Position numbers and translations under genes: made by a program. A DNA stretch of 64,000 nucleotides, taken from contig UQWE01000001.1 of NCBI GenBank assembly GCA_900544655.1, positions 62,001 to 126,000 on the forward strand. Direction: 5' to 3'. Of this stretch, positions 16,519 to 25,295 are shown one piece after another. Position 1 is the first letter of the stretch; every line of letters starts with the position of its first letter. Origin of the DNA: an uncultured Coriobacteriaceae bacterium (GTDB lineage: Bacteria > Actinomycetota > Coriobacteriia > Coriobacteriales > Atopobiaceae). Under the pieces are notes generated by a model that saw only the letters and a program-made list of their open reading frames with translations, was not told the DNA's origin and did not search any database.

Positions 16519-17400
16519 CTAGCAGTCTCTTTCAGACGAAAGCTCGTCCATGACCATCTGCGTCTCGGCTCCGTCCGCTAGCCTTCTCAGGGCATGAATC
16601 TCCGCAGCGTAGCCGCCGAGCTCGTTAGGAGTTTCGAGAATCATGGGAAGACAACGAGTCCTCGGATTGGTAACGATACCGGCGAAGCACTCGAGCCCAA
16701 GGTGTCCTAGGCCGAGACGCTCGTGCCTATCCTTATGAGACCCGAGAGGATTCTTGGAGTCATTGAGGTGGAGCGCACGAAGCCTGTTGATTCCCAGCAC
16801 GCGATCGAACTCGTCCAAGACGGCATCAAGGTCGCCAGAGACGTCATAGCCACCATCGCTCACGTGGCATGTGTCGAGGCACACACCGACAAGCTCGTCA
16901 TGGTCGATGCGATCTATGATTCGCGCCAGTTCCTCGAAGGTCTTTCCGACCTCGGTCCCTTTGCCAGCCATGGTCTCAAGAAGGACGGTCGTGCGTTGCC
17001 CGGGTACGAGGGAAGAGTTGAGCCCCTCTGCGATGAGGGCAATGCCCTCCTCGACTCCTTGGCCAACGTGCGATCCGGGGTGGAAGTTGTAGAAATTGCC
17101 CTGAAGCAATTCCATCCGCTCGAGATCCTGCCTCATAGCCGTGCGGGCAAATTCCCTTACGTCCGGTTTGGCGGAACAGAGATTTAAGGTATAAGGCGCG
17201 TGCGCGACGAGGGCGCCGATGCCGGATTCTCGAGCTATGACCGAAAACCTCCGGAGATCTTCCGGGTCCGGTTCTTTCGAAGAGCCTCCGCGAGGGTTTC
17301 TCGTAAAGTAGGCAAAGGTGTTGGCGTCTATTGAAGCGGCCCGCTTTGCCATCGCTTCAAACCCGCCCGAGGTGGAGAGATGGCAACCGAGCGTTAACAC
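16519..17400 (-). CDS. nfo: Endonuclease IV (AP endonuclease)
   Basis: A 293-residue zinc-dependent AP endonuclease for base-excision repair. It starts LTLGCHLSTSGGFEAMAKRA and has the conserved metal-site segments HAPYTLNL, NFHPGSHVGQG, LLETMAGKGTEVG, CLDTCHVSDGGYD, LHLNDSKNPLGSHKDRHE and LETPN. GTG at 17400 overlaps the coaBC end by 7 bases. It is the only base-excision enzyme seen in the window. Confidence 0.95.
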   Translation of the reverse strand: MLTLGCHLSTSGGFEAMAKRAASIDANTFAYFTRNPRGGSSKEPDPEDLRRFSVIARESGIGALVAHAPYTLNLCSAKPDVREFARTAMRQDLERMELLQGNFYNFHPGSHVGQGVEEGIALIAEGLNSSLVPGQRTTVLLETMAGKGTEVGKTFEELARIIDRIDHDELVGVCLDTCHVSDGGYDVSGDLDAVLDEFDRVLGINRLRALHLNDSKNPLGSHKDRHERLGLGHLGLECFAGIVTNPRTRCLPMILETPNELGGYAAEIHALRRLADGAETQMVMDELSSERDC

Positions 17401-18680
17401 GTGCTGTCCTGCTCTTCCTCACGCGCGTTGTTGTTTCCAACGGGGAGAACGATTGTGGCGTCAGCGACGGGAACCTCAGGCTCAAGCATGTGGGCAAGCT
17501 CGCTTACGATGACGTTGGCGACTTCGGCCTTGGACATGCAAGGATACTCGGTTTCCGAATGAACGCCGACGAGTGTCACACTGTCAGTGTCAGAGCCAAA
17601 GGTGGAGTCCGCTCTCGTGACGTCGTTCGCGACAATAAGGTCGCAGCCCTTGCACGCGAGCTTCTTCTTGGCATTGTCAATGACGTCGTTCGTCTCGGCG
17701 GCAAAGCCGATGACGATGCGATCGCCCCTGTCCTTCGATATGGTCGCGAGGATATCGGGGTTCTCGACGAGTTCGATCGAGCTGAGGTCTTCCTTGCCCT
17801 TCTTGAGCTTGTGGTCCGCTTGGACGGCAGGGCGATAGTCTGCCACTGCCGCGGCGAGGATTGCGGCGTCAGCCGTGGCGAATGCGTCGACGGTAGCATC
17901 GAGCATTTCTTGTGCGCTCGTGACGTGAACCACCGCAACCCCAGTGGGTGCAGGAAGCGCGACGGGACCGGAGACGAGCGTGACGCGTGCGCCGTGGGCG
18001 GCCGCTGCCTCGGCGACCGCATAGCCCATCTTGCCAGAAGAAGCGTTCGATAGGTAACGGACCGGATCGATTGCCTCATGCGTGGGGCCAGCGGTGATGA
18101 CGACGTGCTTTCCCGCGAGATCAGACGAGGCGCGAAGCCTAGCAAGCGTTGCGGAGACGATCTGGTCGACCTCTGCGAGTTTGCCGGAACCGGTGTCACC
18201 GCAGGCAAGCCTGCCGGTCGCGGGCCCAACCAGGAAGACACCGCGGGACTCAAGGGTCTCGGCGTTCTGCTGGGTGGCGGGGTTCTCCCACATGTGGACA
18301 TTCATGGCGGGAGCCACGATCATTGGGCAGGAACAAGCCAGAAGCGCAGTCGAAACCAAGTCATCGGCGATGCCATAGGCCATCTTCGCCATGATGTTGG
18401 CGGTTGCCGGGGCGACGAGGGCGATATCCGCCCACTCTGCCAGCTCGATGTGCGGAATGGGAGAGGAACTCTCGAATACGTCGAGATAAACCTCGTGACC
18501 GGTGAGGGCTTCGAATGTCTTGGGGCCAACGAGTTCCGTGGCCGCCTCAGTCATTGCGACGCGGACGTCGCAGCCGTTCTTCTGCAGCCCACGCAGAATT
18601 TCGCAGGCTTTATATGAGGCGATGCCTCCGGTCACGAATAGGGCCACCCTACGAGAGCGGGAACTCTTTCCCTCAGTCAT
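17394..18680 (-). CDS. coaBC: Bifunctional phosphopantothenoylcysteine decarboxylase / synthetase
   Basis: A 428-residue two-domain enzyme for two steps of coenzyme A synthesis. The N-terminal CoaC flavoprotein has PHIELAEWAD (catalytic His), PAMNVHMWENP and GRLACGDTGSGKL (catalytic Cys). The C-terminal CoaB has GPTHEAIDPVRYLSNASSGK, AAAVADYRP and KLKKGKEDLS. ATG at 18680 has AAGGAGGATC and overlaps the upstream zinc-ribbon gene as ATGA; longer starts are rejected. Confidence 0.96.
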   Translation of the reverse strand: MTEGKSSRSRRVALFVTGGIASYKACEILRGLQKNGCDVRVAMTEAATELVGPKTFEALTGHEVYLDVFESSSPIPHIELAEWADIALVAPATANIMAKMAYGIADDLVSTALLACSCPMIVAPAMNVHMWENPATQQNAETLESRGVFLVGPATGRLACGDTGSGKLAEVDQIVSATLARLRASSDLAGKHVVITAGPTHEAIDPVRYLSNASSGKMGYAVAEAAAAHGARVTLVSGPVALPAPTGVAVVHVTSAQEMLDATVDAFATADAAILAAAVADYRPAVQADHKLKKGKEDLSSIELVENPDILATISKDRGDRIVIGFAAETNDVIDNAKKKLACKGCDLIVANDVTRADSTFGSDTDSVTLVGVHSETEYPCMSKAEVANVIVSELAHMLEPEVPVADATIVLPVGNNNAREEEQDSTC

Positions 18681-19396
18681 GATTGATCCTCCTTGGAGAT
18701 GACGAGCATGCGCTTGCAATAGGGGCATGTCGTAACCTCGGCGTTCGAACGACGGATGTCCGTATATGAGCTCGGCTGTAGTGCAACGCGACAGACCGAG
18801 GGACGATTGCCAACGAGGGTCTCGACGGCGATTCCGCCGAAACGCTTGCAGGCCGTGTCATAAGCGGCAAGATTCTGGGCGCTGATCTGAGCGACAACTC
18901 CCTCGCGCTCCTTGGCGAGCTCGGAAACGTGGACTCGAATGGACTCCACGTCCGCCTTGAACGAATCCGTCTGGGCCTTCTCCTCGGCCTCGAGCTTGGC
19001 TACGAGATCGCGGGCGTTTTTCTCCGCGCGCTCGACGGTTTCGAGCTGGCCTACGAGAGCATTGGAGTCGAACTCAGCCTTTTCGATGCGCTTTGCGAGG
19101 GTCGCGAGGGCGGCCTCGAAATTCTGAGCATCACGATAGGTGCCGTTGGAAACGCTCTCCTGAATCTCGGTTACCTTGTCTGCGTAATAGGCCTTATCCT
19201 CCTCGAGATCCTGAAGTTCGATCTCGATGTCCTTACGCTGGCCGATGATCTTCGTGAGCTCGCCCATGACCTTCTTGACCGCGGCCCTTGCGGCCTCGAC
19301 CTTTGCCCTCTGGGGAAGATCCTGGGCTACCTTCTTCGACCTCATGAGCTCGAGGTCGATCTCCTGGAGCCTCAGCAGCGCGGTTGCCTCTGACAT
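18677..19396 (-). CDS. Coiled-coil protein with C-terminal zinc-ribbon-like end (DUF164/CT398-type)
   Basis: A 239-residue protein, mostly a long antiparallel coiled coil (about residues 15-175), ending in a C4-type zinc-ribbon-like segment. The second knuckle CPYCKRML is intact. The first is degenerate: VCRVALQPS has one cysteine where the family usually has C-x2-C. The family is widespread next to nif3 and is related to Chlamydia CT398 and Helicobacter HP0958; function is unresolved. ATG at 19396 is preferred over 19420 because the family starts at the LLRLQEIDLEL block. It lies directly after nif3 and overlaps coaBC. Confidence 0.88.
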   Translation of the reverse strand: MSEATALLRLQEIDLELMRSKKVAQDLPQRAKVEAARAAVKKVMGELTKIIGQRKDIEIELQDLEEDKAYYADKVTEIQESVSNGTYRDAQNFEAALATLAKRIEKAEFDSNALVGQLETVERAEKNARDLVAKLEAEEKAQTDSFKADVESIRVHVSELAKEREGVVAQISAQNLAAYDTACKRFGGIAVETLVGNRPSVCRVALQPSSYTDIRRSNAEVTTCPYCKRMLVISKEDQS

Positions 19397-19401
19397 AGTT
19401 C

Positions 19402-20184
19402 TCACTCTCCCGTGCCACACGCATGCCAGCGCAGGCCCTCGTCTAAGGTGATTATTCGCGTGTCAGGCGCTCCGAGAGACAGCGTCTTTGCAAGAAGGCC
19501 TGCAAAGGGAAGCTCGGAAGCGTCATGACCCAAAAGTATAGCGGCAACTCCTGCTTCGGAGAGCTCAAGGAGGCGATGATATCCAGCCTCCCCGGCAATC
19601 ACGCAACTCAAACTCTTCTGGATGGCATCGTGGCCGAGTGAGCCGAGCGATCCTGAGCAGAAGGCGACTCTATCTTGAGGCGTGCTGCGGTCTCCCCAGA
19701 CGACGGGCGTGCAAGCGAATGCCCTGCAGACGCGATCGGCGAGCTCGGATAGCGTAAGGGATGAGGCGTCAAGCAAGGCTCCAAAGCCATCGGGCTCTTG
19801 CAGACGACCGATGCGGCCTAGCGACAGTTTGTTGGCGATAAGGTCGAGCGCGTCTTCGGAACGGTCAAGGTTGGTGTGCATGGCGATAAGTGACACGCCG
19901 AGTCTTGCCGCCTCATAGACCGACGCCCCGCCAATAGAGCTCGTGCCAGCGTCTGGCGTAATGGGAAAGGGAGGATCGAGAAACGCCGGATGATGGGTGA
20001 CGAGGACGTTCGCGCCAGACTCCTTCGCGAGCCTGATGTTGGTGGGAGTCGGGTCGAGCGCGCACGCGATTGCCTCAACACTGGCGTTTGGGGAGCCAAC
20101 AGATAGACCAGGCTTGTCCCATGGCTCAGCGAGAGCTGCGTCATACTGCGAGAAAAGCAGACTGACGATATCGCTGACGAGCAT
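19402..20184 (-). CDS. Nif3-like dinuclear metal centre protein
   Basis: A 260-residue NIF3/YqfO (DUF34) protein, possibly a GTP cyclohydrolase I type 2-like hydrolase; the biological role is not settled. Metal-binding segments are visible: THHPAFLDPPF, HTNLDRSEDALD and a C-terminal GHDASELP replacing the usual Gly-His-x-x-x-E motif. The WDKPGLSVG start fits the family WDNxGLxVG. ATG at 20184 follows GAGGAGGAAAC. Its partner downstream is the zinc-ribbon gene, a common pairing. Confidence 0.92.
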   Translation of the reverse strand: MLVSDIVSLLFSQYDAALAEPWDKPGLSVGSPNASVEAIACALDPTPTNIRLAKESGANVLVTHHPAFLDPPFPITPDAGTSSIGGASVYEAARLGVSLIAMHTNLDRSEDALDLIANKLSLGRIGRLQEPDGFGALLDASSLTLSELADRVCRAFACTPVVWGDRSTPQDRVAFCSGSLGSLGHDAIQKSLSCVIAGEAGYHRLLELSEAGVAAILLGHDASELPFAGLLAKTLSLGAPDTRIITLDEGLRWHACGTGE

Positions 20185-20198
20185 GTTTCCTCCTCGTA

Positions 20199-20229
20199 GA
20201 AACAAAGACGGGGCCGCACAGGCCCCGTC
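20199..20229 (-). terminator. Terminator after cysteine desulfurase gene
   Basis: Perfect 9-bp stem GACGGGGCC / GGCCCCGTC (20207-20215, 20221-20229) with a 5-base loop; on the minus strand it is followed by TTTGTTTC. It separates the desulfurase gene from nif3. Confidence 0.8.
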
Positions 20230-20239
20230 GGGTATCGAC

Positions 20240-21406
20240 TTACCCCTTGCGAGCGATCTTTAGCAGGGCGTCACAGAACGCATCGAGATCTTCCTCGCTC
20301 ACACGCTCGTCGAAGCTGATGCGAAGCGCGCCAAGGGCCTGATCTCTTGGAACGCCCATGGCGGAGAGGACGTGACTCGGATCGAGAGAGTCAGACGAGC
20401 AGGCTGAGCCCGCGGAAACCTCGAATCCAAGGTCATCAAGCTTGAGAATGAGGGTCTCTGATTCCATTCCGGGGACCATGACGCTAATCATTCCGGGCAT
20501 ACGTGTGTCATCAACGAAGGCCTGGGTTGTCGGTAGGATGCCGGTTCCCTCGGCGCAGAGGCGTGAGTAGACCTTGTTCGCCATCGCGGCGACCTTGGGC
20601 CTTACGGTGGTCAGGTCGCGCATGACGACGCGGCAGGCCGCGGCGAAGGCGATTGCGCCGGCGACGTCCTGGGTTCCGGGGCGCTTACCGCCCTCCTGGC
20701 CGCCACCGAGGCTCTGCGCCTCGAAGGGACACCTTGTACGAATCGCGAGCGCGCCGACGCCAAGCGGACCACCGATCTTGTGGGCTGCGACAGAAATGGC
20801 GTCGGCCTTGGCGGCGTCAAGGGGAATGCGGCCGAAGGCCTGGACGGCGTCAACGTGGATGACCGCGGCGCCGGCGTGGGCAACCTCGACGAGCTTCGCC
20901 GTTGGCTGTATGACGCCCGTCTCGTTGTTGGCCGCCATGACGCTCACGAAGGCACAGTTTTCCCCCATGACGCGAGCGAGCTCGTCAGGCTGAATGACGC
21001 CATTGCGGTCGGGGCTAACAAGCTCGACTTCGAACCCGCGGGACCTCAGCAGCGTTGCTACGTCAAGAACGGAGTCATGCTCGATGGCGGAGAGAATGAC
21101 CCTCTTCCTCTTGTTTGAGCTCTTGCGCCGAGCGCCCTCCGCCATGCCAAGCACTGCAAGGTTGTTGGACTCCGTACCACCGGATGTGAACACGACCTCG
21201 CCGGGACGGAACCCGCAGCCGATGGAGGTGGCTATCGTTCTCCTGGCAACCTCGAGCTCGCGCGCCGCCTCACGGCCAAGCGAATGGAGCGAGTTGGGGT
21301 TAGCCTCCGAGCCGGGTTTCTCGTGGTAGGCAAGCCAAGCATCTTGGGCCTCCGGTCGAAGTGGGGCCGAGGCAGCATAGTCTAGATAGGTGTAGCGCTT
21401 GCTCAT
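20240..21406 (-). CDS. Cysteine desulfurase (NifS/IscS family)
   Basis: A 388-residue PLP enzyme removing sulfur from cysteine for Fe-S clusters and tRNA thiolation. The PLP lysine is K210 in AAHKIGGP; the persulfide cysteine is C336 in GSACSSDSLDPS, a group I-type loop. TSGGTESNN and the IHVDAVQAFGR motif are present. It starts 6 bases after the rpe stop. No iscU or mnmA is adjacent, so which sulfur pathway it serves is open; tRNA-modifying enzymes such as MiaB need Fe-S clusters. Confidence 0.94.
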   Translation of the reverse strand: MSKRYTYLDYAASAPLRPEAQDAWLAYHEKPGSEANPNSLHSLGREAARELEVARRTIATSIGCGFRPGEVVFTSGGTESNNLAVLGMAEGARRKSSNKRKRVILSAIEHDSVLDVATLLRSRGFEVELVSPDRNGVIQPDELARVMGENCAFVSVMAANNETGVIQPTAKLVEVAHAGAAVIHVDAVQAFGRIPLDAAKADAISVAAHKIGGPLGVGALAIRTRCPFEAQSLGGGQEGGKRPGTQDVAGAIAFAAACRVVMRDLTTVRPKVAAMANKVYSRLCAEGTGILPTTQAFVDDTRMPGMISVMVPGMESETLILKLDDLGFEVSAGSACSSDSLDPSHVLSAMGVPRDQALGALRISFDERVSEEDLDAFCDALLKIARKG

Positions 21407-21412
21407 ATGGAA

Positions 21413-22090
21413 TTAAGCCCTCTTCGTGAGACCCTCGCGACCAGCAGCGCGAATCTCGGCGATAGCCGCGGCACGATCCGCCTTGCCGTAAACAGCGCTG
21501 CCAGCAACGAGCATGGTGGCGCCGGCGGCAACGAGATCGGCAGCATTCGCTGCACTGCAGCCACCGTCAACCTCGATGATCGGATTTACGCCGCGCTCGG
21601 CAGCGAGAGCCGCGACCTGGGCCACCTTGCGCAGGGAGCCGGGAATGAACTTCTGTCCACCGAAGCCGGGGTTAACGGACATAACAAGGACGAGGTCGAG
21701 GTCTTCGATGATGGCCTCGAGAGAGCTCGCGGGAGTAGCGGGATTGATGACCATGCCGGCCTTGGCGCCAGCATCATGGATCGCGGAGACGATGCGGTGG
21801 GCGTGAGTGGCGGCCTCGATGTGGAAGGACACGAGGTCTGCGCCAGCCTTCGCATACTCAACGGCCATTTCGTCCGGGTTGGAAATCATGAGGTGAACGT
21901 CTGCAGGGACATCGGTGCTGGCCTTGACGGCCTTCACGACATTGGTTCCAAACGTAAGGTTGGGAACGAAGTGGCCGTCCATGACATCGACGTGGACATA
22001 GTCTGCGGTGGCGATGGCCTCGAGGTCTTTCGCGAGATTCGCGATGTCGGCCGAGAGGATGGAGGGGGCGATCATTACGTCGTTGAGCAT
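21413..22090 (-). CDS. rpe: Ribulose-phosphate 3-epimerase
   Basis: A 225-residue TIM-barrel enzyme of the pentose phosphate pathway. It begins MIAPSILSADIANLAKDL and shows VHVDVMDGHFVPNLTFG, DVHLMISNP, SFHIEA, VMSVNPGFGGQKFIP and EVDGGCSAANA, with the metal-binding His/Asp residues in place. ATG at 22090 follows GAAAGGACATAGC. It is followed closely by the cysteine desulfurase gene. Confidence 0.97.
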   Translation of the reverse strand: MLNDVMIAPSILSADIANLAKDLEAIATADYVHVDVMDGHFVPNLTFGTNVVKAVKASTDVPADVHLMISNPDEMAVEYAKAGADLVSFHIEAATHAHRIVSAIHDAGAKAGMVINPATPASSLEAIIEDLDLVLVMSVNPGFGGQKFIPGSLRKVAQVAALAAERGVNPIIEVDGGCSAANAADLVAAGATMLVAGSAVYGKADRAAAIAEIRAAGREGLTKRA

Positions 22091-22138
22091 GCTATGTCCT
22101 TTCGTGATGCCATGTGTTGTGATTCATGGCGCCTAATT

Positions 22139-23158
22139 CTAGTTATATTTGCCCATGCCGTAAAACTCGTGAGTCAAAGGTCTTCCAACGAGCTTCTCGA
22201 CAACGTCATCAATGGCTACTCCACCGTGAACGAGGCCCCAGACTGCCTCTGTGATGGGAACGTCGACTCCCATCTTGTGGGCCAGCTCACGAACGGAAAT
22301 CACCGCGTTTGCACCTTCGACGACCATATGGCTCTCGCGCTCGAAGTCCTGAAGCGACATCCCACGAGAAAATGCCTCGCCGAAGCGACGGTTGCGAGAG
22401 TGTTCTGAAGTGCAAGTGGCAACAAGGTCGCCCATGCCGGCAAGTCCCATGCAGGTCATGGGGTCTCCGCCCAGTGCGTTCACGACGCGGCCGATCTCGG
22501 CGATGCCGCGCGTCATGATAACCGCGAGTGTGTTGTCTCCAAGCCCGCGGCCAGCGGCCATGCCGCAGGCGATGGCGATGACGTTCTTAACCGCTCCGCA
22601 GGTCTCCACTCCCCTGACGTCGGGAGAAACGTAGACGCGGAATTTCGGCGTTGCCACAATGTCGAGAAGCGAACGCGTCAGACTGGTGTCAACACCTGCG
22701 AGTACGGCAGCGGAGTACATGCCGAGGTGAACCTCCTCGGCATGGTTTGGGCCAGAAAGGGCACAGAAGCGCTCGGGAGAGCCGAGCTCGTCTGCGGCCA
22801 CCTCGGTCATGAGCATTCCGGTTTTGGCCTCGATGCCCTTTGTGAGTGTGATCACGGGAACGTCGCGCGTCAGGAACTCCGCTAGCTCGCCGGACACTCG
22901 ACGAAGATGGACGGAGGGCAGCGCGAGCACAACAACGCTTGCATCACAAACCGCCTCTCCTAGCGAGCTGGTGGCAACAACGTTTACCGGTAGCTCATAG
23001 TCCGCGATATACCGGGGGTTATGGTGCGTCCCGTTGATTGCGTCCGCACTTTTGGCGCTATGGCACCAGAGTCGCACTTCATCAACGTTCTGGGCTACGA
23101 GGCCGGCGAATGCGGTTCCCCATGAACCGGCACCTATGACCGCGGCGCGTGTGCTCAT
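22139..23158 (-). CDS. gpsA: Glycerol-3-phosphate dehydrogenase (NAD(P)+)
   Basis: A 339-residue enzyme making sn-glycerol 3-phosphate from dihydroxyacetone phosphate for phospholipids. The N-terminal GAGSWGTAFA is the NAD site; the catalytic lysine region is GAVKNVIAIACGMAAGRGLGDN; LAGMGDLVATCTSEHSRNRRFG follows. Its ATG overlaps the plsY stop (ATGA), so the product is handed to the acyltransferase made from the same transcript. Confidence 0.97.
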   Translation of the reverse strand: MSTRAAVIGAGSWGTAFAGLVAQNVDEVRLWCHSAKSADAINGTHHNPRYIADYELPVNVVATSSLGEAVCDASVVVLALPSVHLRRVSGELAEFLTRDVPVITLTKGIEAKTGMLMTEVAADELGSPERFCALSGPNHAEEVHLGMYSAAVLAGVDTSLTRSLLDIVATPKFRVYVSPDVRGVETCGAVKNVIAIACGMAAGRGLGDNTLAVIMTRGIAEIGRVVNALGGDPMTCMGLAGMGDLVATCTSEHSRNRRFGEAFSRGMSLQDFERESHMVVEGANAVISVRELAHKMGVDVPITEAVWGLVHGGVAIDDVVEKLVGRPLTHEFYGMGKYN

Positions 23159-23850
23159 TTGGATTCTCCTACGGTGTCGTCGTCAGGTGCGGGCTTGTCG
23201 CCGCGCTTGTGGAAGGAGAACTCCTTCTCTTGCCCGTTGATGAGCTTCCTGATATTGGATCGATGGGCCCACACGACGACGAGGCCCGCAAGCTCGAGAA
23301 GAAGGTCGAGCCCGAGGTTTGGGCCATATATGAGTGCAAAGACCGGGCCCAAAATGGCGGCCACGGTTACGGAACCCGCGGATACCCTCTTCGACGCGAC
23401 GGCGATAATGAAGAAGATGGCGAGTTCCATGAGGCCCACGGGCCAAGCGAAGCCGAGGAGGGTGCCCACGCCCACGGCGATGCCCTTGCCGCCATGGAAG
23501 TGAAGGAAGGGCGAGAAGATGTGGCCACAGATGGCAGCAAGGGTAACCAGGCCCTCGAGCCATGCCACATCACCATGGGGCGCTACAGAGGCGCCCCCGG
23601 TGATGAATGCGGGGAAGAACCAAAGGGCGAGACCAGTGGCAAGCGCGCCTTTTCCGGCGTCAAGAAGCAACGTAAGGACGGCAGCGCCCTTGCCAATCTC
23701 GCGAGCGACGTTCGTGGTTCCGATGTTGCCGGAGCCTACCTTCTGAATGTCAACACCCCTCGCCTTCGCGATGATCTTGCCAAACGGTATGCCGCAGACA
23801 AGAAACGTGACAACGAGATAGGCAACGAGTACAGGGTAGTTAATCGACAT
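23155..23850 (-). CDS. plsY: Acyl-phosphate:glycerol-3-phosphate acyltransferase PlsY
   Basis: A 231-residue integral membrane enzyme acylating glycerol 3-phosphate. Conserved motifs are SGNIGTTNVAREIGKGAA, HFHGGKGIAVGVGTLLG and the WAHRSNIRKLINGQEKEFSF end. About five hydrophobic helices are present, with a hydrophilic C-terminal tail longer than usual. It follows der by 36 bases and overlaps gpsA by 4. Confidence 0.96.
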   Translation of the reverse strand: MSINYPVLVAYLVVTFLVCGIPFGKIIAKARGVDIQKVGSGNIGTTNVAREIGKGAAVLTLLLDAGKGALATGLALWFFPAFITGGASVAPHGDVAWLEGLVTLAAICGHIFSPFLHFHGGKGIAVGVGTLLGFAWPVGLMELAIFFIIAVASKRVSAGSVTVAAILGPVFALIYGPNLGLDLLLELAGLVVVWAHRSNIRKLINGQEKEFSFHKRGDKPAPDDDTVGESK

Positions 23851-23886
23851 GAGCCAAACGTCCCTTCGAGAGCTCTTAGGCTCGCC

Positions 23887-25209
23887 TTAGGCGGATTGTT
23901 TCTTTCGGAACCTCAGACGAAGAGGAGTGCCTTCGAGATTGAACTGCTCGCGAAGGCGATTTTCAAGGTAGCGCTTGTAGTTATCATCGATGAGCTCAGG
24001 GAAGTTGCAGAAGAACGTAATGGCGGGCGGACGATTGCCGGTTTGGTTCGCATACTGGATGCGAAGGCGCTTCGGCCCCTTGACAATGGTGTGGCCACTC
24101 TCGCGCATCTGGGCAAGGAGGTTGTTGAGTGCGCTCGTGGGCACCTGGCCGGAGTGAGCGGAGCCCACGCGGTCAACGACGGCCCAGACCTTCTCGAGCG
24201 AACGTCCCGTGAGCGCGGATACGCGGATGACAGGAGCCCAGGGAGCAAACGTCATTCGACGAGCGACGGACTGCATGACCTCCTCGCGAGCGTGGTCATC
24301 GGTCACAAGATCCCACTTATTGAGCAGGATGATAAGGGCACATCCACGTTCGATGGCAAGGCCGGCAATCTTCTGGTCCTGCTCGGTGACGCCCTCGGAG
24401 GCATCGACGACAAGCAGACAAACCTCCGCCTCGTCGATGGCGCGGAGGCCCCTAACGAGGCTGTAGTACTCGACGTCTTCGTGAACGAGGTTGCGCTTGC
24501 GCATGCCAGCGGTGTCGACGAGGCGATAACGCTTGTCGCCACGCTCAACGATGACGTCGAGGGCGTCGCGTGTCGTGCCGGCGACGTCGCTCACGATGGA
24601 ACGATTCTTACCGGCAAAGCGGTTGGTGATCGAGGACTTGCCGACGTTCGGACGGCCAATAATGGCGACACGAAGGGCGTCCTCGGGATACTCGGGCTCT
24701 TCTGCGGGCTCAGGGAGGGCTGCGACGACCTCGTCGAGAAGGTCTCCCGTACCGTGACCGTGGACGGCGGAAATGGGTCTGGGCTCACCAAGGCCGAGGG
24801 CATAGAAATCCCACATGGTCTTGTCGTCCGCAGGATTGTCGAGCTTGTTGGCTACGAGGAAGACGGGCTTGCCGGCTCGACGCAGGATGCGCGCAACCGT
24901 CTCGTCCTCTTCGGTCACGCCAGTGGTGGCGTCGACGACGAAAATGATGACGTCCGCCTCCTGGCAGGCGGCCTCCGCCTGCTCGCGGATGCGGCCGGCA
25001 AAGGCGTCATCCGAGCGACCGGTCTCGATACCGCCGGTGTCAACGAGAGTGAACTCGCGTCCGCACCAGTCTGCCTCGTGGTAGCTGCGATCTCGGGTGA
25101 CGCCACGGCTTTCGTGGACGATGGCTTCCTTCTTCTGTGCAATACGGTTAACCAGCGTGGACTTGCCGACATTGGGGCGTCCGACGATGGCGACGATGGG
25201 CTTGGCCAT
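23887..25209 (-). CDS. der: Ribosome-assembly GTPase Der (EngA)
   Basis: A 440-residue double-GTPase essential for 50S maturation. G domain 1 has GRPNVGKSTLVNR, DTGGIE and ANKLD; G domain 2 has GRPNVGKSSITNRF, DTAGMRKR and LNKWD. A KH-like C-terminal domain ends RLRFRKKQSA. ATG at 25209 follows AAGGAGCACTC. It heads a der-plsY-gpsA-rpe-desulfurase gene string. Confidence 0.97.
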   Translation of the reverse strand: MAKPIVAIVGRPNVGKSTLVNRIAQKKEAIVHESRGVTRDRSYHEADWCGREFTLVDTGGIETGRSDDAFAGRIREQAEAACQEADVIIFVVDATTGVTEEDETVARILRRAGKPVFLVANKLDNPADDKTMWDFYALGLGEPRPISAVHGHGTGDLLDEVVAALPEPAEEPEYPEDALRVAIIGRPNVGKSSITNRFAGKNRSIVSDVAGTTRDALDVIVERGDKRYRLVDTAGMRKRNLVHEDVEYYSLVRGLRAIDEAEVCLLVVDASEGVTEQDQKIAGLAIERGCALIILLNKWDLVTDDHAREEVMQSVARRMTFAPWAPVIRVSALTGRSLEKVWAVVDRVGSAHSGQVPTSALNNLLAQMRESGHTIVKGPKRLRIQYANQTGNRPPAITFFCNFPELIDDNYKRYLENRLREQFNLEGTPLRLRFRKKQSA

Positions 25210-25270
25210 GAGTGCTCCTTGCTCGAATGTTCAGGTGTAAAAGTCTAACATGCCCCATTCCGGCATCCTG

Positions 25271-25295
25271 AAGAAAAGCGGTCTGCCACGCTTTT
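25271..25295 (-). terminator. Terminator overlapping the ispH stop
   Basis: Stem AAAAGCG (25274-25280) with CGCTTTT (25289-25295) and an 8-base loop. On the minus strand the T-run is part of the stem and continues CTTC. The ispH stop codon lies in the 5' arm. Confidence 0.6.

Noticed and set aside
23149..25248. A 699-residue open frame on the plus strand
   Set aside because: It lies wholly antisense to plsY and der, has no protein-like motifs and reflects codon bias of the real genes; no ribosome site fits.
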